38,416 nt of DNA from Streptacidiphilus neutrinimicus (GTDB lineage: Bacteria; Actinomycetota; Actinomycetes; Streptomycetales; Streptomycetaceae), in the NCBI RefSeq assembly GCF_000787815.1, contig NZ_BBPO01000022.1, forward strand, positions 70,101 to 108,516, given 5' to 3'. Positions within the stretch are counted from its first letter, which is position 1, and every line of letters begins with the position of its first letter. The translations under genes were made by a program, and so were the position numbers. The notes beneath the pieces were generated by a model. It was not told the origin of the DNA, made no database searches, and saw only the letters and a program-made list of their open reading frames with translations. Below are positions 24,706-31,897 of this stretch, in pieces.

Positions 24706-25932
24706 TCAGACGCTGGAGACGTGGGACGGGGTCTGGCCCTCGGCGAGGTCCACCTGGAGCGACCACTTGGCGATCTTCAGCGACATCTGGACCGCCTCGG
24801 TGGCGTAGCCGACCATCTCGGTCTGGTAGACCGTCACCGCCTCGGCGAGCGTGGCCTCGCCGCGTTCCACCCGGGTCAGCTCCCGGGCCAGCACCGCGGC
24901 GTCGCGCATGGCGGTGTTGGCGCCGACGCCGCCGGTGGGCGGCATGGTGTGGACGGCGTCGCCCAGCGGGACGATCCGGCCGGTCTCCCAGGGCACCACC
25001 GGCACGGTGGTGCGCAGCCCGACGGGGTAGACCTCCTCGGCGTCCGCGTGGGCGAAGATGCCGCGCAGGTCCGGGTGCCAGGCGGCGGTCCGCTTGAGCG
25101 CGAGCTCGCGCAGCTCCTCGCCGGTCATGGCGAAGAACTCCTCGTCGGGGACGCCCAGTTGCTCCTTGTGCACGCTGAAGACGGACATGTAGTAGTCCGC
25201 GGTCGGCTCGAACCGCAGGCCCGGCCACAGCCGGGCGGACGCCTGCTGCGGGTCCTCGCGGAAGACCATCGGCATCAGGCCCAGGTGCTGCCCGTCGCCG
25301 CCGATGACGTAGATGAACCGGTCCTGCAGCAGCTCCGGCAGGCCGGCCTCGATGGCCTTGGCCCGCGGGGTGCGGGCGAGGATGCCGCGCACGCCCATGT
25401 CCACGGCCGCGTCGGCGGGACGAAGCTGGGCGCGGACCTGGGAGTTGGCGCCGTCCGCGGCGATCAGCAGGTCGCCCTCGTCGGTGGCGCCGTCCTCGAA
25501 GTGGGCGACGACGCGCTCGCCGCGCTGTTCGAAGCGGGTGAACCGGCGGCCGAAGTGGACGACGTCGTCCAGGCCCGCCAGCAGGATCCGGCGCAGGGTG
25601 GCCCGGTCGACGGCGTCGATCTTGTCTGGGGAGTCGCCGCGGGGGTCGGTGAAGCTGGGCGCCCACAGCGGCTCCAGCTTCTCGTCGTAGGCCGCGAGCG
25701 CCCCCTCGCGGCGGTAGTTGGAGCTGGCGACGACGAGGTCCTGCAGCGGCTTCGGCAGCACCTCGCGCAGCGCGCGCTCGCCGTCCGGCGAGACGCGCAG
25801 CCGGTAGCCCTGCATCCGGCCCTTGGCCGAGGCGTCGCGCTCGTAGACCGCGACCTCCCCGACGCCGGCCCGGCGCAGGCCCTGGGCGAGCGCGAGCCCG
25901 CCGACGCCGCCGCCGATCACGATGATCCGCAT
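24706..25932 (-). CDS. FAD-dependent monooxygenase (paralogue of the gene at 10235)
   Basis: A 408-residue class A flavin monooxygenase with GGGVGG (7-12), the DG motif in LIAADGANSQVRAQLRP and the GD motif in PLGDAVHTMPPTGGVGAN. It shares with the protein at 10235 the GYR…DG-RALR-LP segment, the 'GLDDVVHFGRRFTRF' versus 'GVEDVVSFGKVFTHY' block and a GD motif lacking the usual GQG. The two enzymes may catalyse related or successive oxidations. ATG 25932 has GAAGGG upstream. It lies 11 nt after the LLM-type gene and is probably co-transcribed with it. Confidence 0.87.
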   Translation of the reverse strand: MRIIVIGGGVGGLALAQGLRRAGVGEVAVYERDASAKGRMQGYRLRVSPDGERALREVLPKPLQDLVVASSNYRREGALAAYDEKLEPLWAPSFTDPRGDSPDKIDAVDRATLRRILLAGLDDVVHFGRRFTRFEQRGERVVAHFEDGATDEGDLLIAADGANSQVRAQLRPADAAVDMGVRGILARTPRAKAIEAGLPELLQDRFIYVIGGDGQHLGLMPMVFREDPQQASARLWPGLRFEPTADYYMSVFSVHKEQLGVPDEEFFAMTGEELRELALKRTAAWHPDLRGIFAHADAEEVYPVGLRTTVPVVPWETGRIVPLGDAVHTMPPTGGVGANTAMRDAAVLARELTRVERGEATLAEAVTVYQTEMVGYATEAVQMSLKIAKWSLQVDLAEGQTPSHVSSV

Positions 25933-25943
25933 GGCCCGACCCT

Positions 25944-26801
25944 TCACTTGAGGACCACGTCCGCGATGCGGTCGAGGTGGTCCGGATCGTCGGTGACGGA
26001 GAGGAGGAAGATCTCGTCGCAGCCGTTGGCCTCGTAGAGGTCCACGACGGCCCGCAATTGCTCGGGTTCGGTGACCGCGCCCTTGGCCAGGTGCTCGGCC
26101 ATCTGCCCCATGAAGGCGTAGTAGCTGAGCATGTGCTTCTTCGCTTCCTCGGCGCCGTTCGGGCCGAGGGCGACGTAGCAGTTGGCGCCCATGCGCGGGG
26201 CGCCGGTGCGGCCCTCCTCGTCCCACAGGGTGCGGAAGTTCGCGACCAGCTCGGAGAACTTGTGCGGCGGCCCGCCAGGGGAGATCCAGCCGATGCCGTG
26301 GCGCGCGGCGCGGCGCAGGCCCGCCGCGGAGTGGCCGCCGCCCCAGATCGGGATGGTCCCGTTGACCGGACGGGGGCCGACCCCGGGGACGGGGCCCTTG
26401 CCGGCCCAGATCTCCTGGAGCTCGACCAGCGCCTCGTCCAGGCGGCGGCCGCGGCTGTGGTAGTCGGTGCCGGTGGCCGCGTAGTCGTCCTCGCGCATGC
26501 CGGAGGAGACGCCGACGACCAGGCGTCCGCCGGAGAGCCGGTCCAGGCTGGCGAGCTGCTTGGCCAGCTCGACGTTGCTCGGCCGGGTGGCGGCCAGCAG
26601 GATCGCGGTCACCAGCTCGATGCGCTCGGTGGCGCCTGCGGCGGCCGCGAGCGCCACGATGCTGTCGTAGCTGTCGTAGACGACCCGGTCGGTGACGGTG
26701 AGGCTGTGGAAGCCGAGCCGGTCCGCGCGCCGCGCGAACTCGATCAGCCGGCTCCCGTCTGCGCCGGGCACGCCGGTCGGCAGGGCGACCCCTATCTGCA
26801 T
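25944..26801 (-). CDS. LLM-class (luciferase-like) flavin/F420-dependent oxidoreductase
   Basis: A 285-residue TIM-barrel protein of the luciferase-like monooxygenase family. Recognisable parts are IGVALPTG at the N-terminus, LEFARRADRLGF-type helix (IEFARRADRLGFHSL), the 'ASLDRLSGGRLVVGVSSG' block (key residues D and SGGR) and IPIWGGGHSAAGLRRAAR. Family members use F420 or FMN as cofactor. The short length and the SGGR segment favour the F420-dependent subgroup common in actinomycetes. ATG 26801 is preceded by AGAGGAGAA. First gene of the leftward unit ending at 22579. Could reduce or oxidise the polyketide together with the downstream flavin enzymes. Cofactor is inferred. Confidence 0.83.
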   Translation of the reverse strand: MQIGVALPTGVPGADGSRLIEFARRADRLGFHSLTVTDRVVYDSYDSIVALAAAAGATERIELVTAILLAATRPSNVELAKQLASLDRLSGGRLVVGVSSGMREDDYAATGTDYHSRGRRLDEALVELQEIWAGKGPVPGVGPRPVNGTIPIWGGGHSAAGLRRAARHGIGWISPGGPPHKFSELVANFRTLWDEEGRTGAPRMGANCYVALGPNGAEEAKKHMLSYYAFMGQMAEHLAKGAVTEPEQLRAVVDLYEANGCDEIFLLSVTDDPDHLDRIADVVLK

Positions 26802-26888
26802 TGTGGTTCTCCTCTGACGGCTTGACGGCTTTCACGGCTTTGACGCTCTACGGCTGTGACCTCCGAAAGTCTGGTCGCGGGGACTGGG

Positions 26889-26930
26889 GACGCGGTCGAG
26901 GGGCCCTGGAGGGTGCCTCTCGACCGCGTC
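26889..26930. terminator. Terminator hairpin after beta-helix gene
   Basis: GACGCGGTCGAG (26889-26900) pairs perfectly with CTCGACCGCGTC (26919-26930), and four more inner pairs (one G-U) extend the stem to ~16 bp. It lies 35 nt beyond the stop of the leftward beta-helix gene and upstream of the LLM-type gene, separating two leftward units. Confidence 0.8.
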
Positions 26931-26964
26931 GGTCAGGTCCTGCCGCCGGCTCGGGCGGCGGTGC

Positions 26965-28554
26965 TCAGGAGCCGGACTGGCAGGCGCCCTGGTAGACGCC
27001 GATGTTGGGCGAGCTACCAGGGATCGGGTTCCCGTAGTAGTCCTTGCCGCCGTTGGCCGCGATCACGGCCCCGGCCTTGAGCGCCGGCGAGCCGCAGCTC
27101 AGCTGGTAGCCCTTGGGACCGGTGCCCGCGCCCACGAAGCCGGGCGCCGTGGTGGTGACGGCGTGGGTGTCCCCGCTGGGCGCGACGCCCACGTTGACGT
27201 ACACGTTGTTGGAGAACGTGCTGACCGGGTCCGAGAAGCTCGACCCGCCCGGCTTGCCGACGAAGATGTTGTTGCTGTAGTTCACGTTCGTCTGGCCGAA
27301 GTTGCCCAGCAGCGCGCCCGCCGTCGGGGCGTAGACGACGTTGTTGTAGACGCTGATGCCGGGCTCCGTCAGGCCGCAGCCGTTGGAGATGACGGCGACG
27401 GGCGTCCCGCCGTAGTTGGCGTCGTGGTCGTTCTCGCTGACGTTGTAGCGGACCGTCGCGCCGATCGTCTGCTCGCCCGGCACGTCGCACATGGCAAGGA
27501 AGCCGCCGTAGTTGTCGTGGCTGTAGTTGTACTGGTACAGCACGTTGGTGTCGGCGCCGTCGATGTCGAAGGCCATGGCCGGGGGCGAGGCCGCGCCGCC
27601 CGACACGTTGTTGTACTGCATGACGGGCGAGTCGGAGTTCCACGCCCAGACCCCGGCGTGGAAGGCGGTGGCCCGCAGCCCGAAGCCGGAGACGGTGTTG
27701 TGCTCGATCAGCGGACTGGCGAGGTTCTGCACGGCTATGCCGTCGCCGCCGCTGTTCGTCAGCGTGTTCCACCCGATGTAGACGTGGGTGAACGGCACGT
27801 AGTGGTTGGTGCCGTCGGTGAAGTACGGCGTGCGGTAGGACCAGGTCGACGAGGTGGCGATGCCGTAGCCGTCGGTCCCGGAGACGGTGTCCCCGGAGAC
27901 GTTGACGTCGTCGAACGTGGTCGCGGTGGTGTTGCCGGCCGCCTTGACCAGGATCCCGGCGCTGTCGTCGTTGGTCGGCCCGGTCGCGTCGGTGCCGGTG
28001 ATGTCGTGGACGGACAGGTTGTCCAGCACGTAGTGGTGGCCCGTCCCGTAGTCGCTCAGCAGCACGTAGACGCCGATGCGCGGCTTGCCGTCCGGGGTGG
28101 TGGTGTCCGTGACGTCGAGGTTGCGCACCTCCCACTGCTGCACGTTGTTCAGCTCCACGGCGACCGGGGCCCCGGCGCCGTCGATGCCGGGCTTGGCCCC
28201 GCTGCCGTAGGCGTCGATCCTGATCGGGCTCCCCGCCTTGCCGGAGCCGTGCGGGGTGAGCTCGCCGGTGCAGCGCGTGCCGCGCTTGATCAGCAGCTGG
28301 TCGCCCGGCTGGAAGACCACCGAGTCCGCCTTGGCGAGCGTGCCCCAGGCCGTCGACGGCGAGGTGCCGGCGGCGGTGTCGTGGCCCGCGGAGCAGTCCA
28401 GGTAGTACTGGTGCCCCCCGTCGGCGCAGGCGACCGCGGGCGCCCCGAAGGCGACCAGCATGGTCAGGCCGAGGGCGAGTGCGAACCGGCCCAGGGCCGG
28501 CCGGTGCACCGGGGCAGCAGCCGGCTGCTCAGCCGAGCGGCTGGATTCGGCCAT
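26965..28554 (-). CDS. Secreted right-handed parallel beta-helix protein
   Basis: A 529-residue protein. After a charged start, residues ~24-44 form a signal peptide (FALALGLTMLVAFGAPAVACA) with probable cleavage after A44, before DGG. The mature part starts with YYLDCSAGHDTAAGTSPSTAW, the usual opening of polysaccharide-lyase-like beta-helix proteins. It continues with many N-rich turns (NVSGDTV, EHNTVSG, YNYSHDNYGG, YNNVVYAP) that mark successive coils of a parallel beta-helix. Such proteins bind or cleave polysaccharides outside the cell, but no certain catalytic residues can be assigned. ATG 28554 has AGAAGGAG upstream. Its place among intracellular tailoring genes is unusual. It may be an unrelated insert in the cluster or work at the cell surface. 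Confidence 0.83.
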   Translation of the reverse strand: MAESSRSAEQPAAAPVHRPALGRFALALGLTMLVAFGAPAVACADGGHQYYLDCSAGHDTAAGTSPSTAWGTLAKADSVVFQPGDQLLIKRGTRCTGELTPHGSGKAGSPIRIDAYGSGAKPGIDGAGAPVAVELNNVQQWEVRNLDVTDTTTPDGKPRIGVYVLLSDYGTGHHYVLDNLSVHDITGTDATGPTNDDSAGILVKAAGNTTATTFDDVNVSGDTVSGTDGYGIATSSTWSYRTPYFTDGTNHYVPFTHVYIGWNTLTNSGGDGIAVQNLASPLIEHNTVSGFGLRATAFHAGVWAWNSDSPVMQYNNVSGGAASPPAMAFDIDGADTNVLYQYNYSHDNYGGFLAMCDVPGEQTIGATVRYNVSENDHDANYGGTPVAVISNGCGLTEPGISVYNNVVYAPTAGALLGNFGQTNVNYSNNIFVGKPGGSSFSDPVSTFSNNVYVNVGVAPSGDTHAVTTTAPGFVGAGTGPKGYQLSCGSPALKAGAVIAANGGKDYYGNPIPGSSPNIGVYQGACQSGS

Positions 28555-28589
28555 ATCGTTGCTCCTTCTCTCGAACGTGGCGATGCCCG

Positions 28590-28618
28590 AGAGACGCTGA
28601 TGTGCCCTGGTCGTCTCT
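28590..28618. terminator. Small hairpin between TenA-like and beta-helix genes
   Basis: AGAGACG (28590-28596) and CGTCTCT (28612-28618) are perfect inverted repeats in the 66-bp gap, ending 2 nt from the TenA-like stop. It may be a weak terminator or mRNA-processing structure between two same-strand genes. Confidence 0.35.
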
Positions 28619-28620
28619 TG

Positions 28621-29325
28621 CTAGAGAAGCCGTGGAACAGCGGCGGGAGCTGCGGTTTCACCTCCCCAGGCGGCCTTGACGAATTGAAGCTCATGTTGTG
28701 CACCTGTCAGGAATACTTCGATCAGCCCGTTCCGCTCCTGCGCGGAGACCGATCGTGCACAGTCCTCCACCAGGTCGAGGTAGGCCGAAACGTAGCCGTG
28801 GAACCCCTCCTCGGGGCAGTAGCGCGCCACCCAGCCTGCGTAGACGGTGGCGGGATGCACCCCGTCGCGGACCAGGTCGCGGCAGACGAACTGGTGGAAC
28901 CAGGTCATCGGCAGCAGCCCGACGGCGGCCACCGGGAAGGGCTGCGCGCCCGTCTCGGTGAGGTAGGCGACATGCGCGGCCGTCGCCGGGGCCGCGGTCG
29001 GCTCGCCGCCCTCGGCGGCGGCCCTCCCGTGCTCCTTCAACTCACGTTCGAGGAGGTCCAGTTCGCCGACCATCCGGCGCGCCGACACGAAGGTGGCCGC
29101 GGCGGCGCCGGCCAGCAGCTCGCCGTGGCCCGGGACGGCCGCCGTCGAGGCCGCGCGGGCCAGCGCCCGCGCGTAGGCCGGGACCAGGTGCCAGGTGTCC
29201 TGGGTGGTGAAGCGCAACAGACGCTCGGGCGCCAGCGCACCCGAGCGGAGGCCCGCCCAGAACGGGTGCGCTCGCACCTCGTCCAGGACGGGCCCGGCCG
29301 CCTCCAGCAGCTCGTCGCCGAACAC
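28621..29325 (-). CDS. TenA-like protein lacking the thiaminase catalytic Cys (second copy)
   Basis: A 234-residue TenA-fold protein, similar in layout to the one at 11606: TQDTWHLVPAYARALARAA (41-59), an ATAAHVAYL helix, GLLPMTWFHQFV (136-147) and the final helix HELQF with E212. Met140 is at the position of the TenA catalytic Cys and His46 at that of its Tyr; Asp43 and Glu212 remain. Two proteins with the same substitutions suggest a shared non-thiaminase function. It starts with GTG 29325, one base after the stop of the upstream SDR, so translation is probably coupled. An insertion of ~10 residues (AAAEGGEPTAAP) distinguishes it from the first copy. Confidence 0.8.
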   Translation of the reverse strand: MFGDELLEAAGPVLDEVRAHPFWAGLRSGALAPERLLRFTTQDTWHLVPAYARALARAASTAAVPGHGELLAGAAAATFVSARRMVGELDLLERELKEHGRAAAEGGEPTAAPATAAHVAYLTETGAQPFPVAAVGLLPMTWFHQFVCRDLVRDGVHPATVYAGWVARYCPEEGFHGYVSAYLDLVEDCARSVSAQERNGLIEVFLTGAQHELQFVKAAWGGETAAPAAVPRLL

Positions 29326-29326
29326 C

Positions 29327-30082
29327 TCAGCGCCCGCCGGCCGGGAAGATCACCTGGCCGTTGGTGTTGCCGTTGGCCGCGGAGCCGAGGAAGACGATCA
29401 GCTTGGCCACCTCGTCGGCCGTGGTGAGCCGCCCGCTCGGGGTCTCGGCGGTCGCCTTCTTCAGCAGGTCGGGGTCTACGGAATCGATGTTCTCCGTGGT
29501 CAGCGTGCCACCCGGGGCCACGACGTTCGCCAGCACGCCGTCGCGGGTCCACATCAGGCCGCGGACGAAGCCGTGCAGCGACGCCTTGGCGGCGCTGTAG
29601 ATCTCCGACCCGGGGTTGCCGTGGGTGGCGGTGACCGAGGAGAGCAGGACGATCCGGCCCCAGCCGCGTTCGCGCATGCCGCCGAGCGCCTGACGGACCG
29701 TCCAGATGTGGCCCTCGACGTTCTCCCGGTAGCGGGTGAGCCAGTAGTCCATCGGGAAGTCCTGGAACGGCGGCATCTCGTCCGGGTTCATCCACACCCA
29801 GGTCTGCGCGTTCGCGATCACCACGTCGACGCCGCCCCAGCGCGCCTCCACGCCCGCGACGGCCGCGGCGACGGAGTCCGGGTCGGCCAGGTCCATCCGC
29901 TGCGCGAAGGCGCGCTCCTCGCCGCCGAGCTCCTGCACCACGGCCTTCGCTTCCGCCTCGGCGGAGTGGTAGGTGATGGCGACCTTCGCGCCCTCGGCGG
30001 CGAAGGCGAGCGCCGTCGCGCGGCCGATGCCGCGGCTGGCGCCGGTCACCAGAACCCTCTTGTCACTGAGCCCGAGATCCAT
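29327..30082 (-). CDS. Short-chain dehydrogenase/reductase (SDR)
   Basis: A 251-residue classical SDR with TGASRGIG for cofactor binding, an IANAQTW block in place of NNAG, catalytic Ser in LLSSVTATHG and YSAAK as Tyr/Lys pair. The substrate loop after YSAAK is followed by 'NVVAPGGTLTTENIDS', and the C-terminal 'NGQVIFPAGGR' is the end of the family fold. Probably acts as a ketoreductase or dehydrogenase in the pathway. ATG 30082 has GAGGGGAG upstream. First gene of a leftward pair with the TenA-like gene, and possibly the beta-helix gene. Confidence 0.88.
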   Translation of the reverse strand: MDLGLSDKRVLVTGASRGIGRATALAFAAEGAKVAITYHSAEAEAKAVVQELGGEERAFAQRMDLADPDSVAAAVAGVEARWGGVDVVIANAQTWVWMNPDEMPPFQDFPMDYWLTRYRENVEGHIWTVRQALGGMRERGWGRIVLLSSVTATHGNPGSEIYSAAKASLHGFVRGLMWTRDGVLANVVAPGGTLTTENIDSVDPDLLKKATAETPSGRLTTADEVAKLIVFLGSAANGNTNGQVIFPAGGR

Positions 30083-30441
30083 CTGCTTCTCCCCTCGGCC
30101 GTTCGACGACGGCACAGAGCGCGGCGCGCCGCAGCGCATGGAACCCCCGCACGGTCTCAGCTCCGCCTCGCCGCGCGGTCGCGCGACGCTGGGGCGGTCC
30201 CTCGGGGAAGGAGAGCCGGCCGGAAGAAAAAGGGCCCGTTCGTGGACAGAGGGCGCGCCGCGCGGCCGGTGGGCCGCGGGAGCACCCTCAGCGGACCGGC
30301 GGCAGCGGGGGTGGCAGGCCGGTCCACGAACGAGTCCCTGGTGGGGTCGTCGGGCGCCGCCCATGATGAGGTGCGGCGCCCGAGGTCGGGTCGGGTACGA
30401 CTCAGGTCGATCGCGTACGACGCAGCGGCGCGTCGCCCGGG
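30083..30441. other. 359-bp gap without a convincing gene
   Basis: Between two leftward genes, this stretch contains an 11-bp inverted repeat with widely spaced arms (CGTTCGTGGAC 30237-30247 and GTCCACGAACG 30322-30332) and a 20-bp-period direct repeat of GTACGAC (from 30395 and 30415). It should hold the promoter of the SDR/TenA unit and the end of the hypothetical gene's transcript, but no clear -35/-10 pair was found. Reading frames here look like GC-rich noise. Confidence 0.5.
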
Positions 30442-30963
30442 TCAGGCCCCGGCCTTGCCGTGCGGGTCCGCCCACGGGTCGCGGGTCGGGTCGTCGATGA
30501 CGGGGAGCCGGCCCTCCTTGCGGGCGCGGCGCAGGTCGTCGAAGTACTCGCGGCTCATCATCGCGGAGACCATCGCCACGCCGCCGCGGTGCACGCGGAT
30601 CTCACTGTTGGCGGCGGTGCCGACCAGACGGATGGTGCGGCTGGTCTCGTGGGTCGGGGCCTGGCCGTCCTTGACCTTGCCCCGGCCGGACCACTGCAGC
30701 CCCCACTGGTCGATCTTGGCGTCCTCCGGGACCAGGAGCTTGACCATCGCCCGCTGCATCTCCACCCGGACCTCGATCTGGGCGGGGATGTTCGGCGAGC
30801 GGAGGTCCACCACGACGCTCCCGCCGCGGGCCTTGATCTCGAAGGTGTCGGCGCTGGTCCAGTTGCCCAGGCGCTTGGTGACCGTGTGGTCGACGTGGAT
30901 GCGCTCCGTGCCGGCGGAGGCGTCGGCGGCGGTGCTGTCCTCGGCGAACTGGTCCTGGCTCAT
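30442..30963 (-). CDS. Conserved actinomycete hypothetical protein (LiaF-C-like beta domain possible)
   Basis: A 173-residue soluble protein without signal peptide or membrane segment. Residues ~25-125 alternate like a beta-rich domain with repeated short strands (GGSVVVDLRSP, IEVRVEMQRAMVKLLVPEDA, SRTIRLVGTAANSEIRVHRGG), reminiscent of the C-terminal domain of LiaF/DUF1707-type proteins. The end is basic and ends in 'DPTRDPWADPHGKAGA'. I recognise it as a type of protein common in Streptomyces but know no function. ATG 30963 has GGAAGGAA upstream. It is divergent from the second PadR gene, so it is the likely target of that regulator. It could be part of a stress or drug response. Confidence 0.75.
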   Translation of the reverse strand: MSQDQFAEDSTAADASAGTERIHVDHTVTKRLGNWTSADTFEIKARGGSVVVDLRSPNIPAQIEVRVEMQRAMVKLLVPEDAKIDQWGLQWSGRGKVKDGQAPTHETSRTIRLVGTAANSEIRVHRGGVAMVSAMMSREYFDDLRRARKEGRLPVIDDPTRDPWADPHGKAGA

Positions 30964-31048
30964 CGTGAGTTCCTTCCGGTAGGTGCGACTGACAAGGGCG
31001 GGCGATCCGGCTCTCCGGCCGCCCGGTCCGGCGTTCCCGCCGACACAT

Positions 31049-31085
31049 TGATAGTTGCACTGTTACTAGTCTCGCGTCAACTAGT
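31049..31085. promoter_or_regulatory. Putative PadR operator region, site 2
   Basis: TGATAGT (31049-31055), ACTAG (31065-31069) and ACTAGT (31080-31085) occur in the same order and spacing as at 5595-5631. ACTAGT occurs twice (31065-31070 and 31080-31085) with 15-bp spacing. A further inverted repeat, TACTC/GAGTA (31098-31110), lies just before the PadR start. The region overlaps the probable promoters of both divergent genes. Confidence 0.55.
31051..31080 (-). promoter_or_regulatory. Candidate promoter of the hypothetical gene
   Basis: On the minus strand TTGACG (31080-31075) and AACTAT (31056-31051) are 18 bp apart and resemble a -35/-10 pair. The putative PadR blocks lie inside it, so binding would block transcription of the gene starting at 30963. 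Confidence 0.4.
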
Positions 31086-31120
31086 GCCCTTGAAACTTAC
31101 TCGAGGAGTAGGATGTCCGC

Positions 31121-31759
31121 ATGACCAGCCCGACCAATCCGGCCAGCTCAGTCAAGAGCTCGCCCCTCTCGCTGACCGTCCTGTCCCTGCTGCACTACCA
31201 GCCGCTGCACCCCTACGGGATCCAGCGGCTCATCAAGCAGTGGGGCAAGGACCAGGTCGTCAACGTCAGCCAGCGCGCGAGCCTGTACCGGACCATCGAG
31301 CGCCTGCTGGGCGCGGGGCTGATCGAGGTCCGTGAGACGGAGCGCGACCAGCAGTACCCGGAGCGGACCGTCTACGCGGTCACCGAGGAGGGCCGCCAGG
31401 CCACCCGCGCGTGGCTGGTGGAGATGCTCGCCAAGCCCAGGCAGGAGTACCCGGAGTTCCCCGCGGCGCTCTCGTTCCTGGTGATGCTGACCCCGGACGA
31501 GACGCTCAAGGTCTTCTCCGAGCGCGCCGAGATCCTGCGCGCCTCGCTGCGCGAGATCGACGCGATCATGAGCGTCGAGGCGGAGCACCGGCTGCCCCGC
31601 GTCACCATGCTGGAGACGGAGTACCAGCGGGTGACCACCTCCGCGCAGCTGGCGTGGCTGGACGCGGTGATCGCCGATCTGCGCGCCGGCCGCCTCTCCT
31701 GGAGCCCCGAGGAGCTGATCGCCTTCGCCGAGAGCGAGGGCGCCGCCGCCGAGGGTTGA
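31121..31759 (+). CDS. PadR-family transcriptional regulator (second)
   Basis: A 212-residue PadR regulator. The winged helix covers ~15-100 with the hallmark LHPYGIQRLIKQWG, RASLYRTIERLLGAGLI for recognition and the wing YPERTVYAVT. The helical C-terminal half ends with the dimerisation helix MLETEYQRVTTSAQLAWLDAV. It is related to the PadR protein at 5678 (MHPYEM…, IESEYQLALREAEAAW). Expected to repress the divergent hypothetical gene and itself, with a pathway-related ligand as inducer. ATG 31121 is preceded by AGGAGTAGG. Similar operator patterns at the two loci suggest possible cross-regulation. Confidence 0.9.
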   Translation: MTSPTNPASSVKSSPLSLTVLSLLHYQPLHPYGIQRLIKQWGKDQVVNVSQRASLYRTIERLLGAGLIEVRETERDQQYPERTVYAVTEEGRQATRAWLVEMLAKPRQEYPEFPAALSFLVMLTPDETLKVFSERAEILRASLREIDAIMSVEAEHRLPRVTMLETEYQRVTTSAQLAWLDAVIADLRAGRLSWSPEELIAFAESEGAAAEG

Positions 31760-31832
31760 GGCACGGAGGACTTCCCCTACGGATCAGTAACTGAAAGGTT
31801 TCTGCAATCCTGTCAGCAAGCCGATACAACCG

Positions 31833-31861
31833 GTGACCATGGACCCGACAACGGGTAACAT
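31833..31861 (+). promoter_or_regulatory. Candidate promoter of the response regulator gene
   Basis: GTGACC (31833-31838) and TAACAT (31856-31861) are 17 bp apart and fit a sigma-70-like promoter, with a start point near 31868 and a ~30-nt leader. An 11-bp palindrome, TCAGTAACTGA (31784-31794), lies ~40 bp upstream and could be an activator site. Confidence 0.4.
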
Positions 31862-31897
31862 GTGCCTGCTGATCCGGGCTGGGACTTGGGGGAGTCG

